From the NCBI GenBank assembly GCA_024277255.1, contig JAJRVQ010000048.1, forward strand, positions 42,501 to 86,479: DNA of 43,979 nucleotides, read 5' to 3'. The notes beneath the pieces were generated by a model. The model was not told the DNA's origin, ran no database searches, and saw only the letters and a program-made list of their open reading frames with translations. The stretch's first letter is position 1. Each line of letters opens with the position of its first letter. Both the position numbers and the translations under genes were made by a program. Source of the DNA: Acidobacteriota bacterium. Lineage in GTDB: Bacteria; Acidobacteriota; Thermoanaerobaculia; Multivoradales; SZUA-115. This document shows positions 1-8,197 of the stretch, piece after piece.

Positions 1-538
1 GGAGGATGCGGTTGGCGAGTTCTGACGGGCTGTCCGAGTCGTAGACGGGAACTGCTCGCTGAACGATGATTGGGCCGCTGTCTACCCCTGCATCGACCAG
101 ATGAACCGTGCAACCGGAGACCTTGACTCCGTGCTCGACGGCTTGCGCCTGCGCGTGGAGCCCCGGAAAGGCAGGGAGCAGGCTGGGGTGAATATTGACC
201 ATTCGCCGCGGATAACGAGCCACGAAGCTCGCCGAGAGCAGCCGCATGTAGCCGGCGAGACATACCCACTCGACATCGGCCTCGGCAAGAGCCGAAAGGA
301 GCTTGCTCTCGTGAGCCTCTCGGCTCGGTTCGCCGCGACGGGGCAACGCCACTGCGCGCAACCCCAGCTCGCGCGCCGCTTTGAGCCCCGGCGCCTCCGC
401 CTGATCGCTCACCACGAGGACGATCCGGGCCGGCAGGTCGCCTCTCTCGATGGCCGCCTGAAGAGCCAGGAAGTTGCTTCCGCGCCCTGAGAGCAGGACC
501 GCCAGCCTGGCGCGGGGCGGCGCACCGTCTCGACTCAT
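1..538 (-). CDS. purN: Phosphoribosylglycinamide formyltransferase, partial at left edge
   Basis: This is GAR transformylase, which uses 10-formyl-tetrahydrofolate to formylate GAR in de novo purine synthesis. The reading frame opens with ATG at 538 and stays open to base 1, so about 179 residues are visible and the C-terminus lies outside the window. The N-terminal LAVLLSGRGSNFLAL is the phosphate-binding segment of the family. The catalytic region reads VNIHPSLLPAFPG, with the conserved Asn and His, and is followed by GCTVHLVDAGVDSGPII, which holds the conserved His and Asp. It is the last gene of the pur operon visible here, 18 bases after purM. Confidence 0.95.
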   Translation of the reverse strand, partial: MSRDGAPPRARLAVLLSGRGSNFLALQAAIERGDLPARIVLVVSDQAEAPGLKAARELGLRAVALPRRGEPSREAHESKLLSALAEADVEWVCLAGYMRLLSASFVARYPRRMVNIHPSLLPAFPGLHAQAQAVEHGVKVSGCTVHLVDAGVDSGPIIVQRAVPVYDSDSPSELANRIL

Positions 539-556
539 TCGCCGATCACCCACAAC

Positions 557-1627
557 TCATCGAGAGGCCGCATAACGCACTTCGCCATCTCCGGCGATGA
601 CCTCCCCCAGATCGATCGGCTCGGCCCCCGCCTCTACAAGCCGAGCGCTCACCTCGCCGGCGCTAGCCGCCGCCACCACCAAGACCATACCGACTCCCAT
701 GTTGAACACGCGGAACATCTCGCCGTCGGCGACCTCCCCATGGCGAGCGATCAGCGCAAAGAGTTCCGGCACCTCCCAGTTCGCGGTGCGCACCAGGGCC
801 GCGGCTCCGGAGGGCAACACGCGGGGCAAGTTGTCGCTCAGCCCGCCACCGGTGATGTGCGCCAGAGCATGCAGGTTCGGATCGCCCAACAACGGCTCGA
901 GTGTGCGCAGGTAGGAGCGATGAGGGGCGAGCAGCATCTCACCCAGCGGACGGCGGTCGGTAGCACCGGCCACCGGATCGGCAACCGAGAGCTTCAGATG
1001 GTCGAAAAAGACCCGGCGAGCCAGGGAATAGCCGTTGGTGTGCAACCCCGAGGAGGGTAGGCCGAGCAGACGGTCACCCACTCGAACTCGCGAACCGTCG
1101 AGGAGCAGGGGCCGATCCACCAGGCCGACGATGGTGCCCACCAGCTCGTAGTCGCCCGGTTGGTAGAAGCCCGGCATTTCGGCCGTCTCACCGCCGAGCA
1201 GAGCACATCCATTGGCCAAACAGCCCGCCGCAACGCCCGCGACCAGCTGGGTCAGTTTCTCGGGGTCGAGCACCCCGGCCCCGACGTAGTCGAGAAAGAA
1301 GAGCGGCCGCGCGCCCTGCACCAGGATGTCGTTCACGCAGTGGTTGACCAGGTCGGTGCCCACGGTCGACAGGTCTCCGGCCATCTTGGCCACCCTCAGC
1401 TTGGTGCCGACCCCATCGGTCGAGGCCACCAACACCGGCTCCTCCATGGCGGAGAAATCCGGCCGGAAGAGGCCACCGAAGCTGCCGATTTCCGACAAGA
1501 CACCGGGAGTAAAGGTCTCCCACGCCAACCGCTTGACCCGATCCAGCCCTTCCTCTTGCGCGTCGATATCGACGCCGGCGGCAGCGTAGGCGCTGAGCAA
1601 CTCCTTGCGCCGGGAAGAATCCGTCAT
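557..1627 (-). CDS. purM: Phosphoribosylformylglycinamidine cyclo-ligase (AIR synthetase)
   Basis: This enzyme performs the ATP-dependent ring closure of FGAM to AIR, the fifth step of purine synthesis. The 356-residue length is normal for the family. Family motifs are visible at DGVGTK (71-76), the VNHCVND segment ending near residue 100, and GGETAEMPGFY (145-155). The start is supported by GAGGTGA upstream of the ATG. The gene lies 18 bases after purF and 18 bases before purN, all in one direction, consistent with one operon. No odd features were seen. Confidence 0.97.
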   Translation of the reverse strand: MTDSSRRKELLSAYAAAGVDIDAQEEGLDRVKRLAWETFTPGVLSEIGSFGGLFRPDFSAMEEPVLVASTDGVGTKLRVAKMAGDLSTVGTDLVNHCVNDILVQGARPLFFLDYVGAGVLDPEKLTQLVAGVAAGCLANGCALLGGETAEMPGFYQPGDYELVGTIVGLVDRPLLLDGSRVRVGDRLLGLPSSGLHTNGYSLARRVFFDHLKLSVADPVAGATDRRPLGEMLLAPHRSYLRTLEPLLGDPNLHALAHITGGGLSDNLPRVLPSGAAALVRTANWEVPELFALIARHGEVADGEMFRVFNMGVGMVLVVAAASAGEVSARLVEAGAEPIDLGEVIAGDGEVRYAASR

Positions 1628-1645
1628 CGAAGATTCACCTCGCTT

Positions 1646-3040
1646 CTACCCGTCGCTTTCGACTCGAATGGGGAAGAGCTCTGTCTGACTCCGCTGCTCA
1701 TCAGCCACCGCCACCCGGTACTCACCCGTCCAACAGGCGGTGCAGTAACTGTCCGCCGGACCGCTGGCGCAGTCCAGGATCCCCTCCAGCGACAGGTATT
1801 CGAGGCTGTCGGCATGGATGTGCTGGCGGATCTCATCGACCGAATTCCGGGCGGCGATCAGTTCGTCACGGTTGGGTGTGTCGATCCCGTAGTGGCAGGG
1901 CCATCGGGTCGGCGGCGAGGGGATTCGCATATGAACCTCGGAGGCTCCCGCCTCGCGGACCATCTGGACGATCTTGCGCGAAGTGGTTCCACGCACGATG
2001 GAGTCGTCCACCAGCACCACCCGGCGCCCCTTGAGCAGCTGGCGCACGGCATTGAGCTTCACCTTGACCCCGAAGTGTCGGATCGACTGCCGCGGTTGAA
2101 TGAAAGTGCGTCCGATGTAATGGTTGCGGATGAGGCCGAACTCGAACGGGAGTCCGGACTCTCGGCTGTAACCGAGGGCGGCGAAGAGACCGCTGTCCGG
2201 CACCGGCACCACCATGTCGGCATCGGCCGGTGCTTCGCGGGCCAGCCGCGCGCCCATGCGCAAACGGGCCTCGGAAACAGCATCGCCAAAGACATTGCTG
2301 TCCGGGCGGGCAAAGTAGACCTGCTCAAAGAGGCACCGGGCCGGCTCCGCGGCTTGTCGTAGCCGGTAGCTTTCGACTTTCTCACCGCGCGCCACGACGA
2401 CCTCGCCCAGATCGAGTTCGCGCTCCTCCTTGGCCTCCAGCAGGTCGAAGGCGCAGCTCTCGGAAGCAAAACACGGCTTGCCTTGAACTCTGCCCATCAA
2501 CAGCGGCCGAAATCCATGAGGATCCCTGGCCGCAATCAAGCAGGAGTCGGACACCAGCAGTAGAGAGTAGGCACCGCGCACCTGCGACAAGGCCACCATC
2601 AACGACTCGACGATATCTCGCCGCGGATTGCGCGCCATCAGGTGCAGGATCACCTCGGTGTCGCTGGTGGTCTGAAAGATCGAGCCTTCGCTCTCCAGCC
2701 GCTCTCGAATCTGCGCCGCGTTGACCAGGTTGCCGTTGTGCACTATGCCCAGCGGCCCCATGCACGTCTTGACCACCACCGGCTGCGCGTTGGCGATGAC
2801 ACTGGTACCGGAGGTTGAGTAGCGGGTGTGACCGACCGAGCGGAAGCCGGGCAAGCGGGACAAGGCCTCTTCGTCGAAGACATCGCGTACGTGCCCCATG
2901 CCGCGTTCGACGTGCAGCCGGCCACCGTCCCAGGAGAGCACTCCGGCGCTCTCCTGGCCACGATGCTGCAAGGCGTAGAGGCCGTAGTAGGAGAGGTTGG
3001 ACGCTTCCGCGTGACCCTCGATCCCGAAGATGCCGCACAT
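1646..3040 (-). CDS. purF: Amidophosphoribosyltransferase
   Basis: This is the committed step of purine synthesis, in which PRPP and glutamine give phosphoribosylamine. The protein has 464 residues. The N-terminal nucleophile Cys2 directly follows the initiator Met, so there is no 11-residue propeptide of the Bacillus subtilis kind. The PRPP-binding loop VVLVDDSIVRGTT lies at 341-353. Cys236, Cys382, Cys433 and Cys436 occupy the contexts of the four ligands of the Bacillus-type structural [4Fe-4S] cluster, so this is likely an oxygen-sensitive iron-sulfur PurF rather than the cluster-free E. coli type. The start has GAGAGGA upstream. It sits between purL and purM in the operon. Confidence 0.97.
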   Translation of the reverse strand: MCGIFGIEGHAEASNLSYYGLYALQHRGQESAGVLSWDGGRLHVERGMGHVRDVFDEEALSRLPGFRSVGHTRYSTSGTSVIANAQPVVVKTCMGPLGIVHNGNLVNAAQIRERLESEGSIFQTTSDTEVILHLMARNPRRDIVESLMVALSQVRGAYSLLLVSDSCLIAARDPHGFRPLLMGRVQGKPCFASESCAFDLLEAKEERELDLGEVVVARGEKVESYRLRQAAEPARCLFEQVYFARPDSNVFGDAVSEARLRMGARLAREAPADADMVVPVPDSGLFAALGYSRESGLPFEFGLIRNHYIGRTFIQPRQSIRHFGVKVKLNAVRQLLKGRRVVLVDDSIVRGTTSRKIVQMVREAGASEVHMRIPSPPTRWPCHYGIDTPNRDELIAARNSVDEIRQHIHADSLEYLSLEGILDCASGPADSYCTACWTGEYRVAVADEQRSQTELFPIRVESDG

Positions 3041-3060
3041 CGACTTCTAGTCCTCTCTGC

Positions 3061-5313
3061 TCACCGATTCTGTCCACTTTCCATGGCGCGCGGTAGCGCC
3101 TTCGACCAGCGATCTTCCAACTCTCGCAGATCGAGTTGCGTCTGCGCTCCATCGGTTCGAATATGGACCTCGGCTCCGCCGGTAGTGCCGATCTCCAACG
3201 CCGGAACCGCGAGCTGCTCGGCGGCTTCCATCAGATCGGCCAACTCGCTGCGATCACAGGCGACCAGCGCCCGTGCCTGACTCTCCTCAAAGAGTTCGGT
3301 GGGAGTCATCGGCACCTGTACTCGGGCGCCGATACCGCCGCCGAAACAGGCCTCCGCCAGAGCGACGGCGAAGCCGCCTTCGGAAAGGTCGTGGACAGTT
3401 GAAACCTGCCCGTTGAAAACGAGGATTCGCAGTAGTTCAGCCAGATGCGCCTCGGCTTCGAGATCGACCTTGGGCGGCCGCCCCTGCTCGATGTCGTAGA
3501 GCAACCGAAGGTAGGCCGAGCCGCCGAACTGGGCCCCCGTCTCACCGAGCAGGACGATCCGTTGCTCCGGTTGGGTGAATCGCGAGCGCGGCAGGTTGGC
3601 GATCGTCGGCACCGTCCCGACCACCACCACGGTCGGTGTCGGGTGGATCGAGACGCCGTCGGTCTCGTTGTAGAGCGAGACATTGCCCGAGACGACCGGA
3701 AGATCGAACGCCCGGCAGGCGGTCGAGATGCCTCGAATACACTCGCGCAGTTGCCAGGCGACCTGCGGATTCTCCGGATTGCCGAAGTTGAGGCAATCGG
3801 AAAGCCCGACCGGTTCGGCTCCCACGCAAGCGAGGTTGCGCACCGCCTCGGCGACCGCTTGCGCGCCGCCGGTTCGTGGATCCAGGTAGCAATACGAAGG
3901 GTTGACCTCCGACGAGATGGCCAAGGCGGAGTCGCTGCCCTTGACCAGCAGGACCGCGGCGTCACCGCCGGGACCGACCACCGTGTTGGTGCGCACCGAG
4001 TGGTCGTACTGCCGCCAGATCCACTCTTTGCTGGCCAGCTGCGGAGTTTCGAGCAACCGCGTCAGCACCTCGCCCGGATCCTCGACCACCGGCACCTCCG
4101 GCTCACTCTGCCGGGCGACCAGATCCTCCGGCACTTCGACCGGCCGCTCGTAGACCGGCGCCTCTTCGGTCAACGGCAAGATCGGCATGTCGGCGACCAC
4201 CTCCCCGCCGGCGCTCAGCACAGCGCGACCGGTGCCGGTGACTTCGCCGATCGGTACCACTTCGAGATCCCAGCGGCCAAAGATGCGCTCTACCTCTTCG
4301 CGCCGACCTTTGCGCACCACCACCACCATCCGCTCTTGCGATTCGGAGAGCATGATCTCGTAGGGGGTCAGACCGGGCTCACGCAGCGGAACCTTGTCCA
4401 GATCCAGCCGGATGCCGGTGCCTCCCCGACCGGCCATCTCGAAGGCCGAGCTGGTCAGGCCGGCGGCCCCCATGTCTTGGAGCGCCACCACCGCGTCGCA
4501 GCGCGCCGCCTCAAGGCAGGCTTCGAGCAGCATCTTCTCGGCAAACGGGTCACCGACTTGCACCGTCGGCCGTTTGGCCTCGCTATCTTCACCGAAGGAC
4601 TCCGAGGCCATCGTCGCTCCATGGATCCCGTCGCGTCCGGTCCGGCTACCGACGTACAAAACCGGGTTGCCCGACCCGCTCGCCTTGGCGGTGAGAATGC
4701 GCTCCCGTCGAGCGAGCCCGAGGGCAAAGGCATTGACCAAAATGTTGCCGTTGTAGCTCTTGTGGAAGCGCGTCTCTCCGCCCAGGGTCGGAATCCCGAC
4801 GCAATTGCCATAGTCGCCGATGCCGCGCACGACACCGTCGAGGAGGTACTTCATGCGCGGGGCATCGAGTTCACCGAAGGAGAGTGAGTCCAGGCAGGCC
4901 ACCGGCCGCGCGCCCATGGTGAAGACATCGCGCAAGATTCCGCCAACGCCGGTCGCCGCGCCCTGGTAGGGCTCGATGTAACTCGGGTGGTTGTGGCTCT
5001 CCACCTTAAACGCCGCCACCCAGCCGTCGCCGATGTCGACCACGCCGGCGTTCTCGCCGGGACCGTGCAGCACATAGGGACCGGTGGTCGGAAACTCCCG
5101 CAGGTAGACCTTCGAAGACTTGTAGGAACAGTGCTCCGACCACAGCGAGGAGGTGATGCCCAACTCCGTGTAGCTCGGCGTGCGCCCGAGGATGGCGATC
5201 AACCGCTCGTACTCTTCGTCGCTCAGACCGTGCGCCCTGGCCAACTCCTCATCGACCGTCGGCTCGGCGGGACGTCCCACCGGCGAGCGGCGACTGGCGG
5301 CCTTGCTGCTCAT
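3061..5313 (-). CDS. purL: Phosphoribosylformylglycinamidine synthase, large subunit
   Basis: This is the ATP-dependent FGAM synthetase subunit. The 750-residue size marks the short PurL type, which needs separate PurS and PurQ partners, and both are encoded just upstream. Motifs include [10 protein letters not shown] (58-67), [10 protein letters not shown] (102-111) and [12 protein letters not shown] (118-129). I chose the ATG at 5313 because it overlaps the purQ stop codon as ATGA, which suggests translational coupling. The longer reading frame to 5490 only extends through purQ coding sequence in another frame and adds 59 residues with no family similarity. Confidence 0.96.
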   Translation of the reverse strand: MSSKAASRRSPVGRPAEPTVDEELARAHGLSDEEYERLIAILGRTPSYTELGITSSLWSEHCSYKSSKVYLREFPTTGPYVLHGPGENAGVVDIGDGWVAAFKVESHNHPSYIEPYQGAATGVGGILRDVFTMGARPVACLDSLSFGELDAPRMKYLLDGVVRGIGDYGNCVGIPTLGGETRFHKSYNGNILVNAFALGLARRERILTAKASGSGNPVLYVGSRTGRDGIHGATMASESFGEDSEAKRPTVQVGDPFAEKMLLEACLEAARCDAVVALQDMGAAGLTSSAFEMAGRGGTGIRLDLDKVPLREPGLTPYEIMLSESQERMVVVVRKGRREEVERIFGRWDLEVVPIGEVTGTGRAVLSAGGEVVADMPILPLTEEAPVYERPVEVPEDLVARQSEPEVPVVEDPGEVLTRLLETPQLASKEWIWRQYDHSVRTNTVVGPGGDAAVLLVKGSDSALAISSEVNPSYCYLDPRTGGAQAVAEAVRNLACVGAEPVGLSDCLNFGNPENPQVAWQLRECIRGISTACRAFDLPVVSGNVSLYNETDGVSIHPTPTVVVVGTVPTIANLPRSRFTQPEQRIVLLGETGAQFGGSAYLRLLYDIEQGRPPKVDLEAEAHLAELLRILVFNGQVSTVHDLSEGGFAVALAEACFGGGIGARVQVPMTPTELFEESQARALVACDRSELADLMEAAEQLAVPALEIGTTGGAEVHIRTDGAQTQLDLRELEDRWSKALPRAMESGQNR

Positions 5314-6020
5314 CGTGCCACCTCCAACCCTTGGCCGATACCGTCGAGCGCCGAGGCGAACAGGTCGAGTCCATCGACGTTGCCCAGAATCTCCTCGGCA
5401 CAACGTTCCGGGTGAGGCATCATGCCCAGCACGTTGCCGGCCGGGTTGCACACCGCGGCGATCGCTCGCGCCGAGCCATTGACATTCCACTCATCGGCGA
5501 TCTCCCCGTCCGGGCCCACGTAGCGCAGCACCACCTCGCCCGCTGACTCCAGCCGGTCGAGTTCCTCCTCCGGGGCCACGTAGTTGCCCTCGGCGTGAGC
5601 GATCGGCATGCGCAGCACTTGGCCCACTCGATAGCGACAGGTGAACGGCAGGTCGTCGCGCTCGACGCGCAGAAACAGATCTCGGCACTCGAAGCGCATG
5701 CTCCGGTTGCGCAGCATCGCCCCCGGCAGCAGCCCCGCCTCAAGGAGGATCTGAAAGCCGTTGCAGATCCCCAGTACCAGCCCTCCCGCTTCCGCATGAC
5801 GGCGCACCGCCGCCATCATGGGCGACAAGGCGGCGAGAGCTCCGGCGCGCAGGTAGTCGCCGTAGGAGAAACCGCCCGGCACGACGACCAGATCACAATC
5901 GTGCAAGGAGGTGTCCCGGTGCCAGAGGAACTGGGCCTCTTGGCCCAGCACATGTTTGAGGACGTGATAGACGTCGTGATCGCAGTTGCTTCCCGGCGAC
6001 ACGACAACACCGCATTTCAT
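5310..6020 (-). CDS. purQ: Phosphoribosylformylglycinamidine synthase, glutaminase subunit
   Basis: This is a class I glutamine amidotransferase that supplies ammonia to PurL. The 236-residue protein shows the nucleophile Cys86 in LGICNGFQ and the His203/Glu205 pair in MPHPER, which together complete the catalytic triad. The [15 protein letters not shown] segment near 47-61 is typical of PurQ. A GGGGAGG ribosome-binding site precedes the ATG. The stop codon overlaps the purL start. It is 28 bases downstream of purS. Confidence 0.97.
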   Translation of the reverse strand: MKCGVVVSPGSNCDHDVYHVLKHVLGQEAQFLWHRDTSLHDCDLVVVPGGFSYGDYLRAGALAALSPMMAAVRRHAEAGGLVLGICNGFQILLEAGLLPGAMLRNRSMRFECRDLFLRVERDDLPFTCRYRVGQVLRMPIAHAEGNYVAPEEELDRLESAGEVVLRYVGPDGEIADEWNVNGSARAIAAVCNPAGNVLGMMPHPERCAEEILGNVDGLDLFASALDGIGQGLEVAR

Positions 6021-6048
6021 CGCCAGCCTCCCCGCTGCGCTTTGGCGT

Positions 6049-6288
6049 TCATCCCAGGGCGATCTCGTAGTCTTCGACCAGCGGATTGGCCAGCAGCTTC
6101 TGGCTCATCTCCTCGAGCAACGACCGCGCCGCCGCTTCGTCGTTGGTGCTCAATTCGATGTCGAAGCTCTTTCCGGCGCGGACCTCTTCGACCTGGGCAA
6201 AACCGGCGCGCGCCAGTGCATCGCGAATCGCCTTGCCTTGCGGGTCGAGGATCTGTGGGCGTGGGTAGACGGTGACTCTGGCTCTCAC
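6049..6288 (-). CDS. purS: Phosphoribosylformylglycinamidine synthase subunit PurS
   Basis: This small subunit of 79 residues bridges PurQ and PurL in the three-part FGAM synthase. The N-terminus [20 protein letters not shown] and the C-terminal segment with [13 protein letters not shown] are typical of PurS. The start is a GTG, supported by AAGGAG nine bases upstream. It is the first pur gene of the cluster. A 106-base spacer separates it from the upstream metallo-hydrolase gene, so it may have its own promoter or be read through. Confidence 0.95.
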   Translation of the reverse strand: MRARVTVYPRPQILDPQGKAIRDALARAGFAQVEEVRAGKSFDIELSTNDEAAARSLLEEMSQKLLANPLVEDYEIALG

Positions 6289-6394
6289 CTGATCATCTCC
6301 TTCGGATCGCTATGCGGACAATACGGGCATTTCAAACAACATGGGCATTTCGGCCAAATCGGCCTCTGGTCTCTCGACGTGTCTTATCGAACTT

Positions 6395-7171
6395 CTATGA
6401 AACTTTCAGCCACTCGGTCGGCTGGTGCTGGCTGCAAACGGTGATCTCGGCCTTGCAGCCCTCGCGCAGCAGCACCTCACCGATGGTTGCCGCGGCCACC
6501 GCCGGCAGGTTGTTGGTCCTCGACAGGTGATACAGGGCGACTCCTCGCAGCCGATCGTTGAGCAATTCCGGCAAGCCGTCGGCCGCTTCGCGATTGGACA
6601 GGTGTCCATGGCGACCCGCGACCCGCTGTTTCAAGGCCCATGGGTAGGGTCCATTGCGCAGCATCTCCAGGTCGTGATTGGCCTCCAAGATGAGCAGGTC
6701 GAGGTCGCGCAAGCGACCCCAGGCCAGCTGCGTTCGGCTGCCCAGATCCGCCGCCAAGCCGAGGCGGCGGCCGGCGCTGTCTTCGATCAGAAAACCTACC
6801 GGCTCGCGCGCATCGTGCGGCAAGCCGAAGGGCTCGACCTCGAAGCCGTTGACTTCAAACCGCCGGCCGCTGGCGATCAGCCGAGTCCGGCTCTGCGCCG
6901 TCTCGCTGAGGGTCAAGCCGTCGCGGGTCCCTGCGGTGAGGTAGATCGGCAGGCCATAACGCCGGCTGATGAGGTCGACACCTTGGGTGTGGTCACCATG
7001 CTCGTGGGTGATCAAAACGGCGTCGAGTTGCCGTGGATCGAGGCCCACCGCAGCCATGCGCAGCTCGATCTGCTTGCAGGAGAAACCGGCGTCCACCAGG
7101 ATTCGCCCTTCGCCGCTCTCGATGACCAGTGCGTTGCCGGACGAACCGGAACCGAGCACTACGGCGCGCAA
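6395..7171 (-). CDS. Metallo-beta-lactamase-fold hydrolase, YycJ/WalJ-like
   Basis: This is a predicted cytosolic zinc-dependent hydrolase. With the chosen start it has 258 residues, close to the usual size of the YycJ/WalJ group. The core begins LRAVVLGSGSSGNALVIESG, followed by LVDAGFSCKQIELRM and the metal-binding THEHGDHTQG motif. A later HGHLSNREAADGLPELL segment is also typical of this group. The start is a TTG at 7171 with GGGTGGG just upstream. An ATG at 7429 would add 86 residues that look like non-coding spacer and would overlap the upstream gene, so I rejected it. The substrate is unknown; relatives are described as nucleases or cell-wall regulators. Confidence 0.8.
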   Translation of the reverse strand: MRAVVLGSGSSGNALVIESGEGRILVDAGFSCKQIELRMAAVGLDPRQLDAVLITHEHGDHTQGVDLISRRYGLPIYLTAGTRDGLTLSETAQSRTRLIASGRRFEVNGFEVEPFGLPHDAREPVGFLIEDSAGRRLGLAADLGSRTQLAWGRLRDLDLLILEANHDLEMLRNGPYPWALKQRVAGRHGHLSNREAADGLPELLNDRLRGVALYHLSRTNNLPAVAAATIGEVLLREGCKAEITVCSQHQPTEWLKVS

Positions 7172-7385
7172 CGGCGACCCACCCCGGCGCTCGGGTTGGG
7201 CGAGGGGGCCGCGCTCAAGCGCGGCTGGAGAATCTCTGGAGACTAAGTCTAACAGCGACTGCTGTTGCAAAGCATTGGCCCGCGCAGGTTTCAGAGTACG
7301 CTGAAAAAATCGCTCAACGCTTCTTCCCGGCCCCTCTGAGAACGATTCCCAGCAGGCCCTCAGGTCTGGAACAGGCAAAAACCTA

Positions 7386-8150
7386 TCACGAAAACGAGTA
7401 GCGGCGACCCTGCTCCAGAAACTCGACATCCGGATTGGCCAGACGGCGCACCTGCCGGCGAATCGCCTCCACGCAGGGAGGCTTGAGGTGGTGCAAGAGC
7501 AACGGTACCGAACGCTCCAGCTTTTCCAGCTCGCGCTCCAGTGTGTGAGGAGTCAAATGGCCGGACAGATCGGCGATCTCCTGCATCGAGTTGTCGAAAC
7601 TGGTTTCGATGCAGAGGGCGTTGAGCGCCGGGAGCGAGTTGGCGATCTCCCACAAGCGCCGAGTCGACCCGGTGTCGCTGGACCACAGCACCGCCGCTCC
7701 ACCGCGTTCGAGGAGAAAGCCGAAGGTCGGCACCGGATGGTCGACCGGAATCGGAGTCACTCGCACCCCCTCGATCTCCACCGGTTGCCCGGCTTTCAAC
7801 TCATGAAAGCGAACGGTGGGGAGCCATCGATTCGGCAAGCGGGTGAAGTCGGGCCAGATCGCATCGTTGAACAGGTGGCTCTGGATCGACTCGATGGTCG
7901 CCGCCGAAGCGTGAATCTCGATCGGCCCCTCGCTCTTGCCGAAGATGTTCTCGATGAAGAAAGGCAACGACGCCAAGTGATCGAGGTGCGAATGGCTCAA
8001 CAGCACCGAGCGCACGCCTACTTGCCTCTCCACGGGCAGAGCTTCGGACAAGGAGCCGGCGTCGAGAGCCAGCCGATCGTCGATGAGCAGACAGGTCATC
8101 CGGCAGCCCAGACACTCGCCGCCGAACCCTCCTAAGACCTCGATCTCCAT
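7386..8150 (-). CDS. Metallo-beta-lactamase-fold hydrolase, class II cyclic-nucleotide phosphodiesterase-like
   Basis: This 254-residue protein carries SHSHLDHLASLPFF (HxHxDH at residues 53-58), a later DHPVPTFGFLLE segment, LWSSDTGST and GHLTPHTL. That pattern matches class II 3',5'-cyclic-nucleotide phosphodiesterases (PDE1/CpdP type) and related MBL-fold enzymes. It has no signal peptide. There is no Shine-Dalgarno sequence; instead TACAAT lies 11 bases before the ATG (8162-8167, minus strand), so the mRNA may be nearly leaderless. Function as a cAMP phosphodiesterase is inference only. A second MBL-fold gene follows it. Confidence 0.75.
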   Translation of the reverse strand: MEIEVLGGFGGECLGCRMTCLLIDDRLALDAGSLSEALPVERQVGVRSVLLSHSHLDHLASLPFFIENIFGKSEGPIEIHASAATIESIQSHLFNDAIWPDFTRLPNRWLPTVRFHELKAGQPVEIEGVRVTPIPVDHPVPTFGFLLERGGAAVLWSSDTGSTRRLWEIANSLPALNALCIETSFDNSMQEIADLSGHLTPHTLERELEKLERSVPLLLHHLKPPCVEAIRRQVRRLANPDVEFLEQGRRYSFS

Positions 8151-8197
8151 AAGCTGGCGCGATTGTACCGCCTGCCGTGGCTGGGTACGAAGGGGAG

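Noticed and set aside
1160..4887. Plus-strand frames of 400 and 480 codons opposite purM, purF and purL
   Set aside because: The minus-strand genes are certain, and the opposite frames show no recognisable domains.
7172..7429. N-terminal extension of the YycJ/WalJ-like protein
   Set aside because: The 86 extra residues have no similarity to the family and would overlap the upstream gene by 44 bases.
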